DNA from: Dipylidium caninum
Lineage: Eukaryota; Platyhelminthes; Cestoda; Cyclophyllidea; Dipylidiidae
NCBI GenBank assembly: GCA_017562135.1
Contig: QEYB01000999.1
Span: 496,001-560,000, forward strand
Length of the DNA: 64,000 nt
Direction of reading: 5' to 3'
The notes under the pieces were generated by a model. It was not told where the DNA came from. It ran no database searches and saw only the letters and a program-made list of their open reading frames with translations. Shown here in pieces: positions 1-11,727 of the stretch; positions within the stretch are counted from its first letter, which is position 1, and each line of letters starts with the position of its first letter. The position numbers and the translations under genes are program-made.

Positions 1-734
1 CTCCTCCTCACCCCACCATCGTCCGACCACTGGCCTGACACTGCCCGACATCGCCTCTGCGCCGTGCTCTGCTCCACTCCGCTCCGCTCTGCGCCATCAG
101 TCGACACGCGCAAACACGCCACACACGTCGCCTCTCTCTGCCTGTCTCTCTCTCTCTCTCTCTCTCCCCGTATGGCTGACTGTCTCACAGCACTCATCTC
201 GCCAACCATCAACTCACCGACGCTGCAACGACGCGTCGCAAACCTGACCGTGTCACGCCAGAGCGGTGGATAGTTTGTTGACAAATGTGTGTTTGTGCGC
301 TAAGTGGCACACGTCGGTGGTCATTTGCGTCCACCAACAGTCCACTCGGATTAGTGGTGGGCGCCCCCTCGGCGATGGGGCGGTTGGGGGGCGGGGCTGA
401 GGGGGTGAACGGCTCACGGCCTGCTGGCTATTGTGTGTCCGCCCACAATGTGCCGCCTCCTCCGCGGTCATTTCATCGTCGTCGCGCACTTTCCACCAAA
501 CCACAGACGTCCACGGTCCAATGAATGTGCTGGAAAAGAAGACGACTTTGGTCTCGTGTGTTCGGGGTGCGGGAGTGAGAGTAGATGAGCCGAGGGAACA
601 ACGAGAGTGGCGAGAGCGGAGAGAGCGGTCGGGTACCTGGCAAATGAGGGGAGAGGCCACGCGACACGCGGCCCGTCACAACCGAGCCTCGCGTCCAACA
701 CTGAGCACCCAAACAGAATCCGCGCCAGTGGTCA

Positions 735-812
735 AATGGTGTGGCGAGTGCGAGATCACTTGAGGACGGCTCCTTCGCCACTCCGTCTGACCACATGCCA
801 TCTGCTCTGCTT
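735..812 (+). repeat. Internal direct repeat, copy 1
   Basis: A block of about 75 bp containing GTGCGAGATCACT and ATGCCATCTG resembles 1712-1789 about 980 bp further on, with several substitutions. Both copies recur in reverse orientation in the right arm. This suggests the arm grew partly by older internal duplication. Similarity was judged by eye. Confidence 0.55.
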
Positions 813-1711
813 TGTCCTGGAAGGCAGAGCTGATGGGCAGAGTGAGTATTTCGCATAACTCAACGACGAGCCGTGCGCAGCTTGCGGTTGGCCATGGTGG
901 TCCGTCTAAAGAGAGGGACGGAGGAGAAGAAGGAGTGCAGCTCCTTGGCGGAGGGAGAGTGTACGCCTGCCTGCACGGCTTTGAGTCTCAGGTGAGCGTC
1001 AACCGGTGACCGGGGCACCCGAGTTGGCTTTCTCCGCCACACAAGGCACTTATTTTGGCGCGTCGGCAAAAAGCGCGCCTGCGCCTGGTTTGAGGCAGTA
1101 ATTTCCTCATTGGTGACATTTCCCTTCCTGTCACCAAATGAGCAGTACGAAAGCATCTCCCCGTTCAGGGTGAGAAGGAGTGTCTTCGGCGTTAGTGCCC
1201 ATTTTTCTGTCGGTATACCAAGAATGCGCGACAGCACTGCTCAGATGTGCTTCGTAGGAGATGTTTGTGGACAGGCGCGAGAAAGGGAAGGGGAGGGCAT
1301 GGGTGGGAAGGGTGCACAGGCAGTACAGCAGTTTGGCATTTTGATGCAGGCGTCACTACAAAGCATTCAATGGAAACGTGAGAATTCTCGCCCAACTGGC
1401 GGTGGGTGCAGAGTTACAGTGGGGTAACGCGGCAAGAAGTGGGCTGCACAGTGAAGTCTCTGGCAGAGTGAGAGCAGACCACCGTGAACACCGCACCGGC
1501 AACTCAAGATCAGACAGACTGTGTTCATATCGCCGCCAGTGTGCCAGTGCGACAATCTACGCCAGAAGACGCATTCCTTGCATCTAACGCGTTGTGGGTA
1601 GGTGGGGGTGGGAAACGAGGGCAGTGACGGTGGGACATCAGGCCCCTCCAAAACGAGTGTTCGCGTCCACAAGAAACAACCTCAGGTGAATCGGGGGCAG
1701 TGTGGGAAGGT

Positions 1712-1789
1712 GGGTGTGGCGCAGTGCGAGATCACTCGAGGACGCTTAATGCCCTACTCCGTCCGGCCAAATGCCATCTGTTTCGCCAA
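1712..1789 (+). repeat. Internal direct repeat, copy 2
   Basis: Second copy of the block at 735-812. Shared landmarks are GTGCGAGATCACT and ATGCCATCTG; the middle part has diverged. Function is unknown. Confidence 0.55.
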
Positions 1790-2878
1790 CGCAGACGACA
1801 TGCGGGTCGTCAAGCAGCGTTCAGTGCAACACTTCACCCGATAAGATCGTCTCCACGAGGAGACGCGCCAACAGATGACGCAGATGGAGTGACAGACACG
1901 CCGCACTTAGCGGAAACGATGCTACAGACTGTGTTCAGAGCCGCGAGAGCTGGGCGGGACCAGCGACTGGTGGCAGTGTCCACACCTCCTCTCGTCGCCG
2001 GACAATGGGGCAGACGACTACCAGTGCTGCAGACGATGGAGAAGTTGAAATGAGGAGAACAATGGACCAGCGTGCGTGCTCCTCTTGTGCCTGTGCAATT
2101 CCGTCATTCCATCGTGACGCATGTCTGCTCCAGAGGAAGGAGCCTCGACAGGGGGCGTGTTTTCGTCGAGTCCGGAGTTCGGCAAAAGGTGGAACCGTGG
2201 CACCACTGTCGAACGACGAATGCTCACTCAATCACCCGCTTCACTCACTCACTCCGCTCTCCTCCTCTCCTCTCGCTCTCTCTCTCCTCTTCCTCTCCTC
2301 TCCCGGTTGGGAAGCACCAGACATTCAAAGTGATTGCGCTCTACTCACCGCCATCGATGTACCAACCAACTCCTCTGCATTCAAAGTATCTCGAGCCACG
2401 TGGCCTCCACCACACACTGTCATACCAGGTGGCCATGTTGAATTTGAGGCGAGAAAAAGAATGTGGCTCCTTATCGGCTGCTCAACAAAACACGGAAATT
2501 GCGCCACCGCCAGTGTACGATCATGACGATGGCGATGGCGATGGCGATACGAATCCAGGGCGCACTCGAGCCGCGAGCCCTTCTTCTTGCCCCGAGCCTG
2601 TTTGACAGCCCAAACTGTGGACGGCAAACAGACAAATGTGGGTAGGAGAGCATGACACGGCTCGAGAGGGGCGGAATCAGTCCACCTCCATACGGAGCGG
2701 AAGCCGTCGAATTTCTCGCCACTGGTTTCACCCCAATCCAACCCACCCCATCCAAGTCACACTTCGCCTTCATCCCAACAGACTCACAGCCTCACCGGGC
2801 TCATCTCAGCTTCCACACCCACATCCTGCAAAGCGTTTCATCTCTACCCTCGAATTTGCCAGTCTGGCGCTACTGTTT

Positions 2879-3155
2879 CAGTTTCTTTCTCCCATTTTCT
2901 CCCTCTCTATCCTTCGCCCTCCCACCGTAGTCCCGCACACCCCCCTACCCCTTTCCCCCCCTTTCCTTTCCTGCCTTTTTTTACTCCCTTTCCGTTCCTC
3001 TTCTCTCCTCTCTCTCCTCTCCTCTCCTCTCCTCTCCTCTCCTTTTCCTTCCCTTCCAATTTCTCACCTTCCTTTCCTTTCGTTCTGTTTTCTCCACTAT
3101 TCTTCTCCACTCTCTTTCTTTCCATCTCGTCTCTCTCCCCCCCCTCCTCTCTCTG
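2879..3155 (+). repeat. Long pyrimidine-rich tract
   Basis: Almost pure C/T on the plus strand for about 280 nt, including a TCTCC pentamer run near 3010-3042. The right arm has the matching purine tract at about 8572-8853. Such tracts can form triplex (H-DNA) structures; that is a general property and was not tested here. Confidence 0.8.
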
Positions 3156-3760
3156 CATCCTGATCGGCCCTCTGCAGCTCTCGACTCGATAGCGTGTGGC
3201 GAGCGGAGGCGAGGTGTAGATAACTCCTGTGCATTGGACACGCACAAAGAATACAACACTGCACACACACACACACACACACGACACGACACGACTTCTT
3301 CTTCTTCTTCTCCTCCTCCTCCTCTTTTGCTTCTGCCTTTTCTTCTTCTTCCGCTCGGTGCGGTGACACCGGTGTGGCTTATGACTCAAATGCCATTGGC
3401 ACGAGACATCGGTGCATTCACCAGCGAGGCTGCCTCACTCCGCCACACAATTCCGTGCTTGCGTCAAACCTCTGCCCGCCTCTCCCGCCCAAACCGCACG
3501 AAACTTTCGGCTAGGGCATTCGCACACCGCAGTCAAGTTGGCCCGAGCAAGCACATATCATGGTGGCCCGCCTTGCAAAGCCGCACACACGCAACACACA
3601 CCTCATGCAATCCGCATTTTTCGCATTATGTTCAATGTGACGTTGACTGCTCACCCATTCCCGACGCTCTCCGCAGTGGTTGCCTCGCCTCGCCTGCCTT
3701 TCTCCACCCTTCCATCCCTCCTCCGTCCGGCTCCCCACCGACTGCCTTCCCTGCCTTTCC

Positions 3761-3830
3761 TGCCTTCCTGCCTTCCTGCCTTCCTGCCTTCCTGCCTTCC
3801 TGCCTTCCTGCCTTCCTGCCTTCCTTCCTC
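3761..3830 (+). repeat. TGCCTTCC octamer tandem repeat
   Basis: About eight to nine head-to-tail copies of an 8-bp unit. The mirror copy in the right arm is at about 7902-7985 and has a different length. It produces repetitive Leu/Pro- or Gly/Arg/Lys-rich open frames that are not genes. Confidence 0.9.
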
Positions 3831-4014
3831 GCCACCGCGATTCAGCTCGGGTGGAGGCACACCACAGCTTCACTGGTATGCGACTACTCGCCTCCCCTTC
3901 CCGCAGCATCCCGCACACCTCACTGAGCACGCCTGCGGGGCCATCAATCAGGCGAGGTACCAACCACTTGACGGAAAGCGGTGGTGACTGTACCAGCGTA
4001 GGCGAAGGAATGTG

Positions 4015-4941
4015 TTTTAGGAGAGCGTATTTTTAAAGGAACTGAATCGAGGAAGGATTGAAATTTTCTTTGGTCATGTACATATTCCCTTGTTACGTTC
4101 TCCTTACCACAAACTCTGCAAATGCTGGCGTGCCGCGCACCAGCGAACGACACCCGTGTAGCACGACGTCAAGCCTGACAGCGCCCAGCACCGATGCACG
4201 TCATTCCGCCTACTTACCCGAAACAAAGTCTGGTCGACTGGCCGGCAGAGAGGTAAGTGCGTGATCCCTGGACCACAGCCCGAGCACTGTCATGGGAGAA
4301 AGCAGCGAGTTCGCGGCGAATGTAAAAAGAAGAGGAAATTGTGTGCATGAAGGAGATGGCCACTTGCCGAAGGTTGATTACCCAAATTCTGTTCCTTCGT
4401 CAAATAGCCAACCAGACAACCGGAGGAGTGTATTCTCCCCCAGTGTCCGCACCTCCCTACACCGGTTTGCAGTCGCTTTAGTCTTTTCCCCCTAATTTAG
4501 GAACTTCCCTCCTCACGCAAACAATAGGGCATTCACTGATGTGTTGTGGGCGCTGGCTTGTCTTAGCCAAGTGTCGCGAGTATGCCACTGAGATAAACGC
4601 CTAGGAAGCCCCGCTGAGCAGACGTCGGCGAGACCGTAGGCGACCAAATTCCTTACATTGACATTCTACGCGCCCCTCCAAACACCCAAAGCATTCGGGG
4701 TTGAGGAGAGAGGACGTCCGCTTGCGCACATTTATATACATCTCTAATGTCAAAATTTGTGATTAGGGTATAAAATAGAATCTGTTCACGTGCTAAATTG
4801 TTAAGCAAAGCCGTCGCACTGATCGCCTCGTGGCGCGCTGTGCGGTGAATTGTCCGTGGGAAATGCTGCTGAGTGGGAAGGAGGTGAAGGGGAGGAGTTG
4901 GGTGCGGTATACCCCAAAAGGGTTACGCGGGCGGCACCTCC
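4015..4941. other. Loop flank, no gene seen
   Basis: Unique sequence between the left arm and the stop codon of the minus-strand mucin-like gene. It should hold the 3' untranslated region of that gene. I found no clear AATAAA on the minus strand and no recognisable coding region. Confidence 0.6.
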
Positions 4942-7120
4942 TTAAAAGGCAGTCTCGAGGCCTGACTCCTCGTCGAATTGGATGTTTGGCGGTTTGAGCG
5001 CCTTGACGACAAAATAGATGATACCAGCAAGACCAGCGGCCATGATTACACCGGTCACAATGGCACCGATTTCGGGAATCGAGAGACCTAAAATGCGGAA
5101 AAGGGGCAAGTGAAGACAGAAGCAGAGGGAGAGGACAAAAGACGAAAAAGCGACGAACCTGATTTGCTTGTGGATGTCGACTCGGTCGAAGAATCGGTTT
5201 GTTCGCTTCCATCAGGAGAGGCCACTCCTTCACTCGATGTCGACTCGGTCGAAGAATCGGTTTGTTCGCTTCCATCAGGTCTTCAGATGTCGACTCGGTC
5301 GAGAAAATCGGTTTGTTCGCTTCATCAGAGAGGCCACTCCTTCACTCGATGTCGACTCGGTCGAAGAATCGGTTGTTCGCTTCCATCAGGAGAGGCCACT
5401 CCTTCACTCGATGTCGACTCGGTCGAAGAATCGGTTGTTCGCTTCCTCAGGAGAGGCCACTCCTTCACTCGATGTCGACTCGGTCGAAGAATCGGTTTGT
5501 TCGCTTCCATCAGGAGAGGCCACTCCTTCACTCGATGTCGACTCGGTCGAAGAATCGGTTTGTTCGCTTCCATCAGGAGAGGCCACTCCTTCACTCGATG
5601 TCGACTCGGTCGAAGAATCGGTTTGTTCGCTTCCATCAGGAGAGGCCACTCCTTCACTCGATGTCGACTCGGTCGAAGAATCGGTTTGTTCGCTTCCATC
5701 AGGAGAGGCCACTCCTTCACTCGATGTCGACTCGGTCGAAGAATCGGTTTGTTCGCTTCCATCAGGAGAGGCCACTCCTTCACTCGATGTCGACTCGGTC
5801 GAAGAATCGGTTTGTTCGCTTCCATCAGGAGAGGCCACTCCTTCACTCGATGTCGACTCGGTCGAAGAATCGGTTTGTTCGCTTCCATCAGGAGAGGCAC
5901 TCCTTCACTCGATGTTCGACTCGGTCGAAGAATCGGTTTGTTCGCTTCCATCAGGAGAGGCCACTCCTTCACTCGATGTCGACTCGGTCGAAGAATCGGT
6001 TTGTTCGCTTCCATCAGGAGAGGCCACTCCTTCACTCGATGTCGACTCGGTCGAAGAATCGGTTTGTTTCGCTTCCATCAGGAGAGGCACTCCTTCACTC
6101 GATGTCGACTCGGTCGAAGAATCGGTTTGTTCGCTTCCATCAGGAGAGGCCACTCCTTCACTCGATGTCGACTCGGTCGAAGAATCGGTTTGTTCGCTTC
6201 CATCAGGAGAGGCCACTCCTTCACTCGATGTCGACTCGGTCGAAGAATCGGTTTGTTCGCTTCCATCAGGAGAGGCCACTCCTTCACTCGATGTTGACTC
6301 GGTCGAAGAATCGGTTTGTTCGCTTCCATCAGGAGAGGCCACTCCTTCACTCGATGTTGACTCGGTCGAAGAATCGGTTTGTTCGCTTCCATCAGGAGAG
6401 GCCACTCCTTCACTCATCACCAGCGTCGTAGTAGGGGTAGTCGGCAAGGCCGGCCTGATGGTTTGAGAAAGATTGGAAATGTCCTCTTTTCCGGCGGCAG
6501 TCGTCACGGCAAATTTTTTCATCTGGATTGCCTCTTTGAGTCTGGCCTCTTCTCCCTTTGGCAAAGCCTTCCCGATCACATTCTCTCTCTCCTTGCCCGT
6601 CACCAGCAGCTTCTCCATTGCAGTCGGTGAGGCAAGGGTTGCTCCCTCGCCATTTGCACCTGTGTAGGAAGTACGCCGTTAGCCCTTTCCGCAGCCTTCT
6701 CATCACAGTGGAACAGGTTTTCTGCCCATCGCAAAACTCCCTAATCAGCCTGACTACACCCGACTTACACTAACTTCCCCTGTCTCCTCTTCACCGTCTC
6801 CTTGGCCAAGTGAGTCAACTTTCTTCTCCAAAAGCTGAGGGTAGAATGTCGGCTCTGACTACTTCTACGCGGCTCGCTTCCCCACTGCACCTCGTATTCC
6901 TATCAGTGTACTAACTATTAGACTTCATGGGCATGGAGGGGGAAATGATGTGCGAGGAATGCTTTTACGTAGTTGGCCACTGGTGGCACACTTATCTACC
7001 CTCAACTTCCACATCGACGACAAAAATTATTTGAAATTGAGTGGAAGCTGGTGTGCACTTACCGAAGGCGACGATGGAGAAAAGAAGGAGAGCAGCGAGC
7101 ATCCGAGATGACTTGTGCAT
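4942..7120 (-). CDS. Mucin-like type I membrane protein with 21-residue repeats
   Basis: Minus-strand gene of three exons: 7120-7063, 6659-5159 and 5087-4942, all with GT-AG introns and matching phases. Exon 1 encodes a signal peptide (MHKSSRMLAALLLFSIVAFG). Exon 2 begins with a charged N-terminal stretch of about 65 residues (including KALPKGEEARLKEA). It continues with about twenty 63-bp repeats, each giving 21 residues rich in Ser, Thr, Glu and Asp (GVASPDGSEQTDSSTEST). Exon 3 encodes one membrane helix (IGAIVTGVIMAAGLAGIIYF) and an acidic tail ending LETAF. Repeats dense in Ser/Thr suggest heavy O-glycosylation at the parasite surface. The layout recalls cestode tegument or laminated-layer apomucins, but I cannot name a family. 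Several repeat units carry one-base indels. At about 5914 an extra base leads to an early stop, so the frame is broken as given. This may be sequencing error or real decay. Confidence 0.75.
5175..6416 (-). repeat. 63-bp tandem repeat array, about 20 units
   Basis: Units repeat at 63 bp, marked by GATGTCGACTCGG on the plus strand. The units between about 5472 and 5890 are near-identical. Those at 5240-5460 have indels, and one near 5270 lacks about 12 bp. Because 63 is a multiple of three and the unit has few stops, several frames on both strands stay open. Only the minus-strand frame continues a signal peptide and a membrane exon. Confidence 0.95.
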
Positions 7121-7158
7121 CACTTTGAGGTATGAAACTTGTTTCGCGGAGACCGACA

Positions 7159-7166
7159 CTTATATA
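7159..7166 (-). promoter_or_regulatory. TATA box of the mucin-like gene
   Basis: TATATAAG on the minus strand, 39 nt before the ATG at 7120. A start about 25-30 nt downstream would give a 5' untranslated region of only 10-15 nt. A TATA box with a short leader suits a highly or stage-specifically expressed gene. Confidence 0.7.
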
Positions 7167-7713
7167 CACCTCGGGACGAACATGAGATGGGTCACATGAG
7201 CAGAGGAGCGGGGGAAGCACAATCACCCGGTAAATCACTACTTCACTGCGTGCCGCCTGACGCCGCACGATGACGTTGATGGTGATGCGGGAGGCTCCAC
7301 TGCGAATTCCAATGAAGATTGGGTGTTTGACAATCTGAAGCGTTTAGATCCAGTGTGCACCTCGTGATGTGGAGTTGCCAAGTGGCTACGTTTCTCTTAA
7401 TACACAGTAAAATATGACACCGCCAAAACTTTTAAATAAAAATTGTAGGTGCCTTTGCAAGGCGACGAATGCAAGTCACACCGACGTGGATTTGAGGAAG
7501 CAGGAGATGCAGGTGGTGAGTTCTGCGGAGTCGAGGGCGAACGGGGCTTCTGAAGACCTACCGGCCAGCCCCAGCTCACACAGTCTGACCCTATCCGCCC
7601 GCCTCTCGCCCACTTGAGTCTGAAGGGACACTCTTCTATCGCATGCACACATCGCTCCACTCGTCTGGTATTTCGCTAATGAGGCCTTCTCCGCAGCACC
7701 AACCTCAACGCTG
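7167..7713. other. Loop flank upstream of the mucin-like gene
   Basis: Unique sequence between the promoter of the mucin-like gene and the inner edge of the right arm. It presumably carries regulatory sequence. No coding region or RNA gene is recognised. Confidence 0.55.
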
Positions 7714-10700
7714 CACATTCCTTCGCCTACGCTGGTACAGTCACCACCGCTTTCCGTCAAGTGGTTGGTACCTCGCCTGATTGATGGCCCCGCAGGCGTG
7801 CTCAGTGAGGTGTGCGGGATGCTGCGGGAAGGGGAGGCGAGTAGTCGCATACCAGTGAAGCTGTGGTGTGCCTCCACCCGAGCTGAATCGCGGTGGCGAG
7901 GAAGGAAGGCAGGAAGGCAGGAAGGCAGGAAGGCAGGAAGGCAGGAAGGCAGGAAGGCAGGAAGGCAGGAAGGCAGGAAGGCAGGTCGGTGGGGAGGCCG
8001 GACGGAGGGAGGGATGGAAGGGTGGAGAAAGGCAGGCGAGGCGAGGCAACCACTGCGGAGAGCGTCGGGAATGGGTGAGCAGTCAACGTCACATTGACAT
8101 AATGCGAAAAATGCGGATTGCATGAGGTGTGTGTGTGCGTGTGTGCGGTTGCAAGGCGGGCCACCATGATATGTGCTGCTCGGGCCAACTTGACTGCGGT
8201 GTGCGAATGCCCTAGCCGAAGTGTCGTGCGGTTGGGGCGGGAGAGGCGGGCAGAGGTTGACGCAAGCACGGAATTGTGTGGGCGGAGGTGAGGCAGCCTC
8301 GCTGGTGAATGCACCGATGTCTCGTGCCAATGGCATTGAGTCATAAGCCACACCGGGGTGTCACCGCACCGAGGCGGAAGAAGAAGAAAAGGCAGAAGCA
8401 AAAGAGGAGGAGGAGGAGGAAGAAGAAGAAGAAGTCGTGTCGTGTCGTGTGTGTGTGTGTGTGTGTGCAGTGTTGTATTCTTTGTGCGTGTCCAATGCAC
8501 AGGAGTTATCTACACCTCGCCTCCGCTCGCCACACGCTATCGAGTCGAGAGCTGCAGAGGCCGATCAGGATGCAGAGAGAGGGAGGGGGGGGGAGAGAGG
8601 GGACGAGATGGAAAGAAAGAGAGTGGAGAAGAATAGTGGAGAAACGAGAACGAAAGGAAAGGAAGGTGGAGAAATTGGAAGGGAAGGGAAAGGAGAGGAG
8701 AGGAGAGGAGAGGAGAGGAGAGGAGAGGAGAGAAGAGGAACGGAAAGGGGAGTAAAAAAAAGGGCAGGAAAGGAAAGGGGGGAAAGGGGTAGGGGGGTGT
8801 GCGGGACTACGGTGGGGAGGGCGGAAGGATAGAGAGGGAGAAAATGGGAGAAAGAACTGAAACAGTAGCGCCAGACTGGCAAATTCGAGGGTAGAGATGA
8901 AACGCTTTGCAGGATGTGGGTTGTGGAAGCTGAGATGAGCCGGTGAGGCTGTGAGTCTGTTGGGATGAAGGCGAAGTGTGACTTGGATGGGGTGGGGTGG
9001 AGTGGGGTGAAACCAGTGGCGAGAAATTCGACGGCTCCGCTCCGTATGGAGGTGGACTGATTCCGCCCCTCTCGAGCCGTGTCATGCTCTCCTACCCACA
9101 TTTGTCTGTTTGCCGTCCACAGTTGGGCTGTCAAACAGGCTCGGGGCAAGAAGAAGGGCTCGCGGCTCGAGTGCGCCCTGGATTCGGTATCGCCATCGCC
9201 ATCGCCATCGTCATGATCGTACACTGGCGGTGGCGCAATTTCCGTGTTTTGTTGAGCAGCCGATAAGGAGCCACATTCTTTTCTCGCCTCAAATTCACAT
9301 GCCACCTGGTATGACAGTGTGTGGTGGAGGCCACGTGGCTCGAGATACTTTGAATGCAGAGGAGTTGGTTGGTACATCGATGGCGGTGAGTAGAGCGCAA
9401 TCACTTTGAATGTGCTGGTGCTTCCCAACCGGGAGAGGAGAGGAGAGGAGAGGAGAGGAGAGGAGAGGAGGAGAGCGGAGTGAGTGAGTGAGCGGGTGAT
9501 TGAGTGAGCATTCGTCGTTCGACAGTGGTGCCACGGTTCACCTTTTGCCGAACTCCGGACTCGACGAAACACGCCCCCTGTCGAGGCTCCTTCCTCTGGA
9601 GCAGACATGCGTCACGATGGAATGACGGAATTGCACAGGCAAGAGGAGCACGCACGCTGGTCCATTGTTCTCCTCATTTCAACTTCTCCATCGTCTGCAG
9701 CACTGGTAGTCGTCTGCCCCATTGTCCGGCGACGAGAGGAGGTGTGGGACACTGCCACCAGTCGCTGGTGCCCGCCAGCTCTCGCGGCTCTGAACACAGT
9801 CTGTAGCATCGTTTCCGCTAAGTGCGGCGTGTCTGTCACTCCATCTGCGTCATCTGTTGGCGCGTCTCCTCGTGGAGACGATCTTATCGGGTGAAGTGTT
9901 GCACTGAACGCTGCTTGACGACCCGCATGTCGTCTGCGTTGGCGAACAGATGGCATTTGGCCGGACGGAGTAGGGCATAAAGCGTCCTCGAGTGATCTCG
10001 CACTGCGCCACACCACCTTCCCACACTGCCCCCGATTCACCTGAGGTTGTTCTTGTGGACGCGAACACTCGTTTTGGAGGGGCCTGATGTCCCACCGTCA
10101 CTGCCCTCGTTTCCCACCCCCACCTACCCACAACGCGTAGGATGCAAGGAATGCGTCTTCTGGCGTAGATTGTCGCACTGGCACACTGGCGGCGATATGA
10201 ACACAGTCTGTCTGATCTTGAGTTGCCGGTGCGGTGTTCACGGTGGTCTGCTCTCACTCTGCCAGAGACTTCACTGTGCAGCCCACTTCTTGCCGCGTTA
10301 CCCCACTGTAACTCTGCACCCACCGCCAGTTGGGCGAGAATTCTCACGTTTCCATTGAATGCTTTGTAGTGACGCCTGCATCAAAATGCCAAACTGCTGT
10401 ACTGCCTGTGCACCCTTCCCACCATGCCCCTCCCTTCCCTTCTCGCGCCTGTCCACAACATCTCCTACGAAGCACATCTGAGCAGTGCTGTCGCGCATTC
10501 TTGGTATACCGACAGAAAATGGGCACTAACGCCGAAGACACTCCTTCTCACCCTGAACGGGGGAGATGCTTTCGTACTGCTCATTTGGTGACAGGAAGGG
10601 AAATGTCACCAAATGAGGAAATTACTGCCTCAAACCAGGCGCAGGCGCGCTTTTTGCCGACGCGCCCAAAATAAGTGCCTTGTGTGGCGGAGAAAGCCAA

Positions 10701-11727
10701 CTCGGGTGCCCCGGTCACCCGGTTGACGCTCACCTGAGACTCAAAGCCGTGCAGGCAGGCGTACACTCTCCCTCCGCCAAGGAGCTGCACTCCTTCTTCT
10801 CCTCCGTCCTCTCTTAGACGGACCACCATGGCCAACCGCAAGCTGCGCACGGCTCGTCGTTGAGTTATGCGAAATACTCACTCTGCCCATCAGCTCTGCC
10901 TTCCAGGACAAAGCAGAGCAGATGGCATGTGGTCAGACGGAGTGGCGAAGGAGCCGTCCTCAAGTGATCTCGCACTCGCCACACCATTTGCCCACTGGCG
11001 CGGATTCTGTTTGGGTGCTCAGTGTTGGACGCGAAGGCTCGGTTGTGACGGGCCGCGTGTCGCGTGGCCTCTCCCCTCATTTGCCAGGTACCCGACGCTC
11101 TCTCCGCTCTCGCCACTCTCGTTGTTCCCTCGGCTCATCTACTCTCACTCCCGCACCCCCGAACACACGAGACCAAGTCGTCTTCTTTCCAGCGCATTCA
11201 TTGGACCGTGGACGTCTGTGGTTTGGTGGAAGTGCGCGACGACGATGAAATGACCGCGGAGGAGGCGGCACATTGTGGGCGGACACACAATAGCCAGCAG
11301 GCCGTGAGCCGTTCACCCCCCTCAGCCCCCGCCCCCCAACCGCCCTCATCGCCGAGGGGGCGCCCACCACTAATCCGAGTGGACTGTTGGTGGACGCAAA
11401 TGACCACCGACGTGGTGCCACTTAGCGCACAAACACACATTTGTCAACAAACTATCCACCGCTCTGGCGTGACGCGGTCAGGTTTGCGACGCGTCGTTGC
11501 AGCGCCGGTGAGTTGATGGTTGGCGAGATGAGTGCTGTGAGACAGTCAGCCATACGGGGAGAGAGAGAGAGAGAGAGAGACAGGCAGAGAGAGGCGACGT
11601 GTGTGGCGTGTTTGCGCGTGTCGACTGATGGCGCAGAGCGGAGCGGAGTGGAGCAGAGCACGGCGCAGAGGCGATGTCGGGCAGTGTCAGGCCAGTGGTC
11701 GGACGAGGGGTGGAGGAGGAGGAGGAG
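7714..11727 (-). repeat. Right arm of the large inverted repeat
   Basis: Reverse complement of 1-4014 in the same order, including the TGCCTTCC octamer array, the CA microsatellite, the pyrimidine-rich tract and the GC-rich outer part. The arms differ by small indels and by copy number in simple repeats, so they are not exact copies. The outer boundary cannot be set because the left arm is cut by the window start. The arm surrounds the loop that carries the mucin-like gene. No gene is recognised in it. Confidence 0.93.
7902..7985 (-). repeat. Octamer tandem repeat, mirror copy
   Basis: Purine-rich strand of the same 8-bp unit (GGAAGGCA) found at 3761-3830. The array is longer than in the left arm, one of the clearest differences between the arms. 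Confidence 0.9.

Larger units (their letters stand above)
1..4014 (+). repeat. Left arm of a large inverted repeat
   Basis: This arm is the reverse complement of 7714 to about 11727, with many small differences: single-base indels and length changes in microsatellites. The inner edge is sharp. The shared sequence ends at about 4014 on this side and at about 7714 on the other. The window starts inside a CTC-rich stretch of the arm, so the arm probably continues to the left of the window. I see no convincing gene. Long open frames here come from simple repeats and high GC content. Confidence 0.93.

Noticed and set aside
2636..3389. Several overlapping open frames rich in Ser/Leu/Pro or Arg/Glu
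   Set aside because: They are translations of the pyrimidine/purine tract on both strands.
5175..6416. CRISPR-like array
   Set aside because: Units are direct tandem copies without unique spacers, and the genome is eukaryotic.
5110..6466. Long plus-strand open frames of 395-432 codons in the 63-bp array
   Set aside because: They exist because the unit length is a multiple of three and the unit has few stops. They lack the signal peptide, membrane exon and splice sites seen on the minus strand.
7476..8351. Minus-strand open frame of 291 codons in the right arm
   Set aside because: Its core is the translated octamer repeat, and the matching left-arm frame is broken differently. No domain is present.
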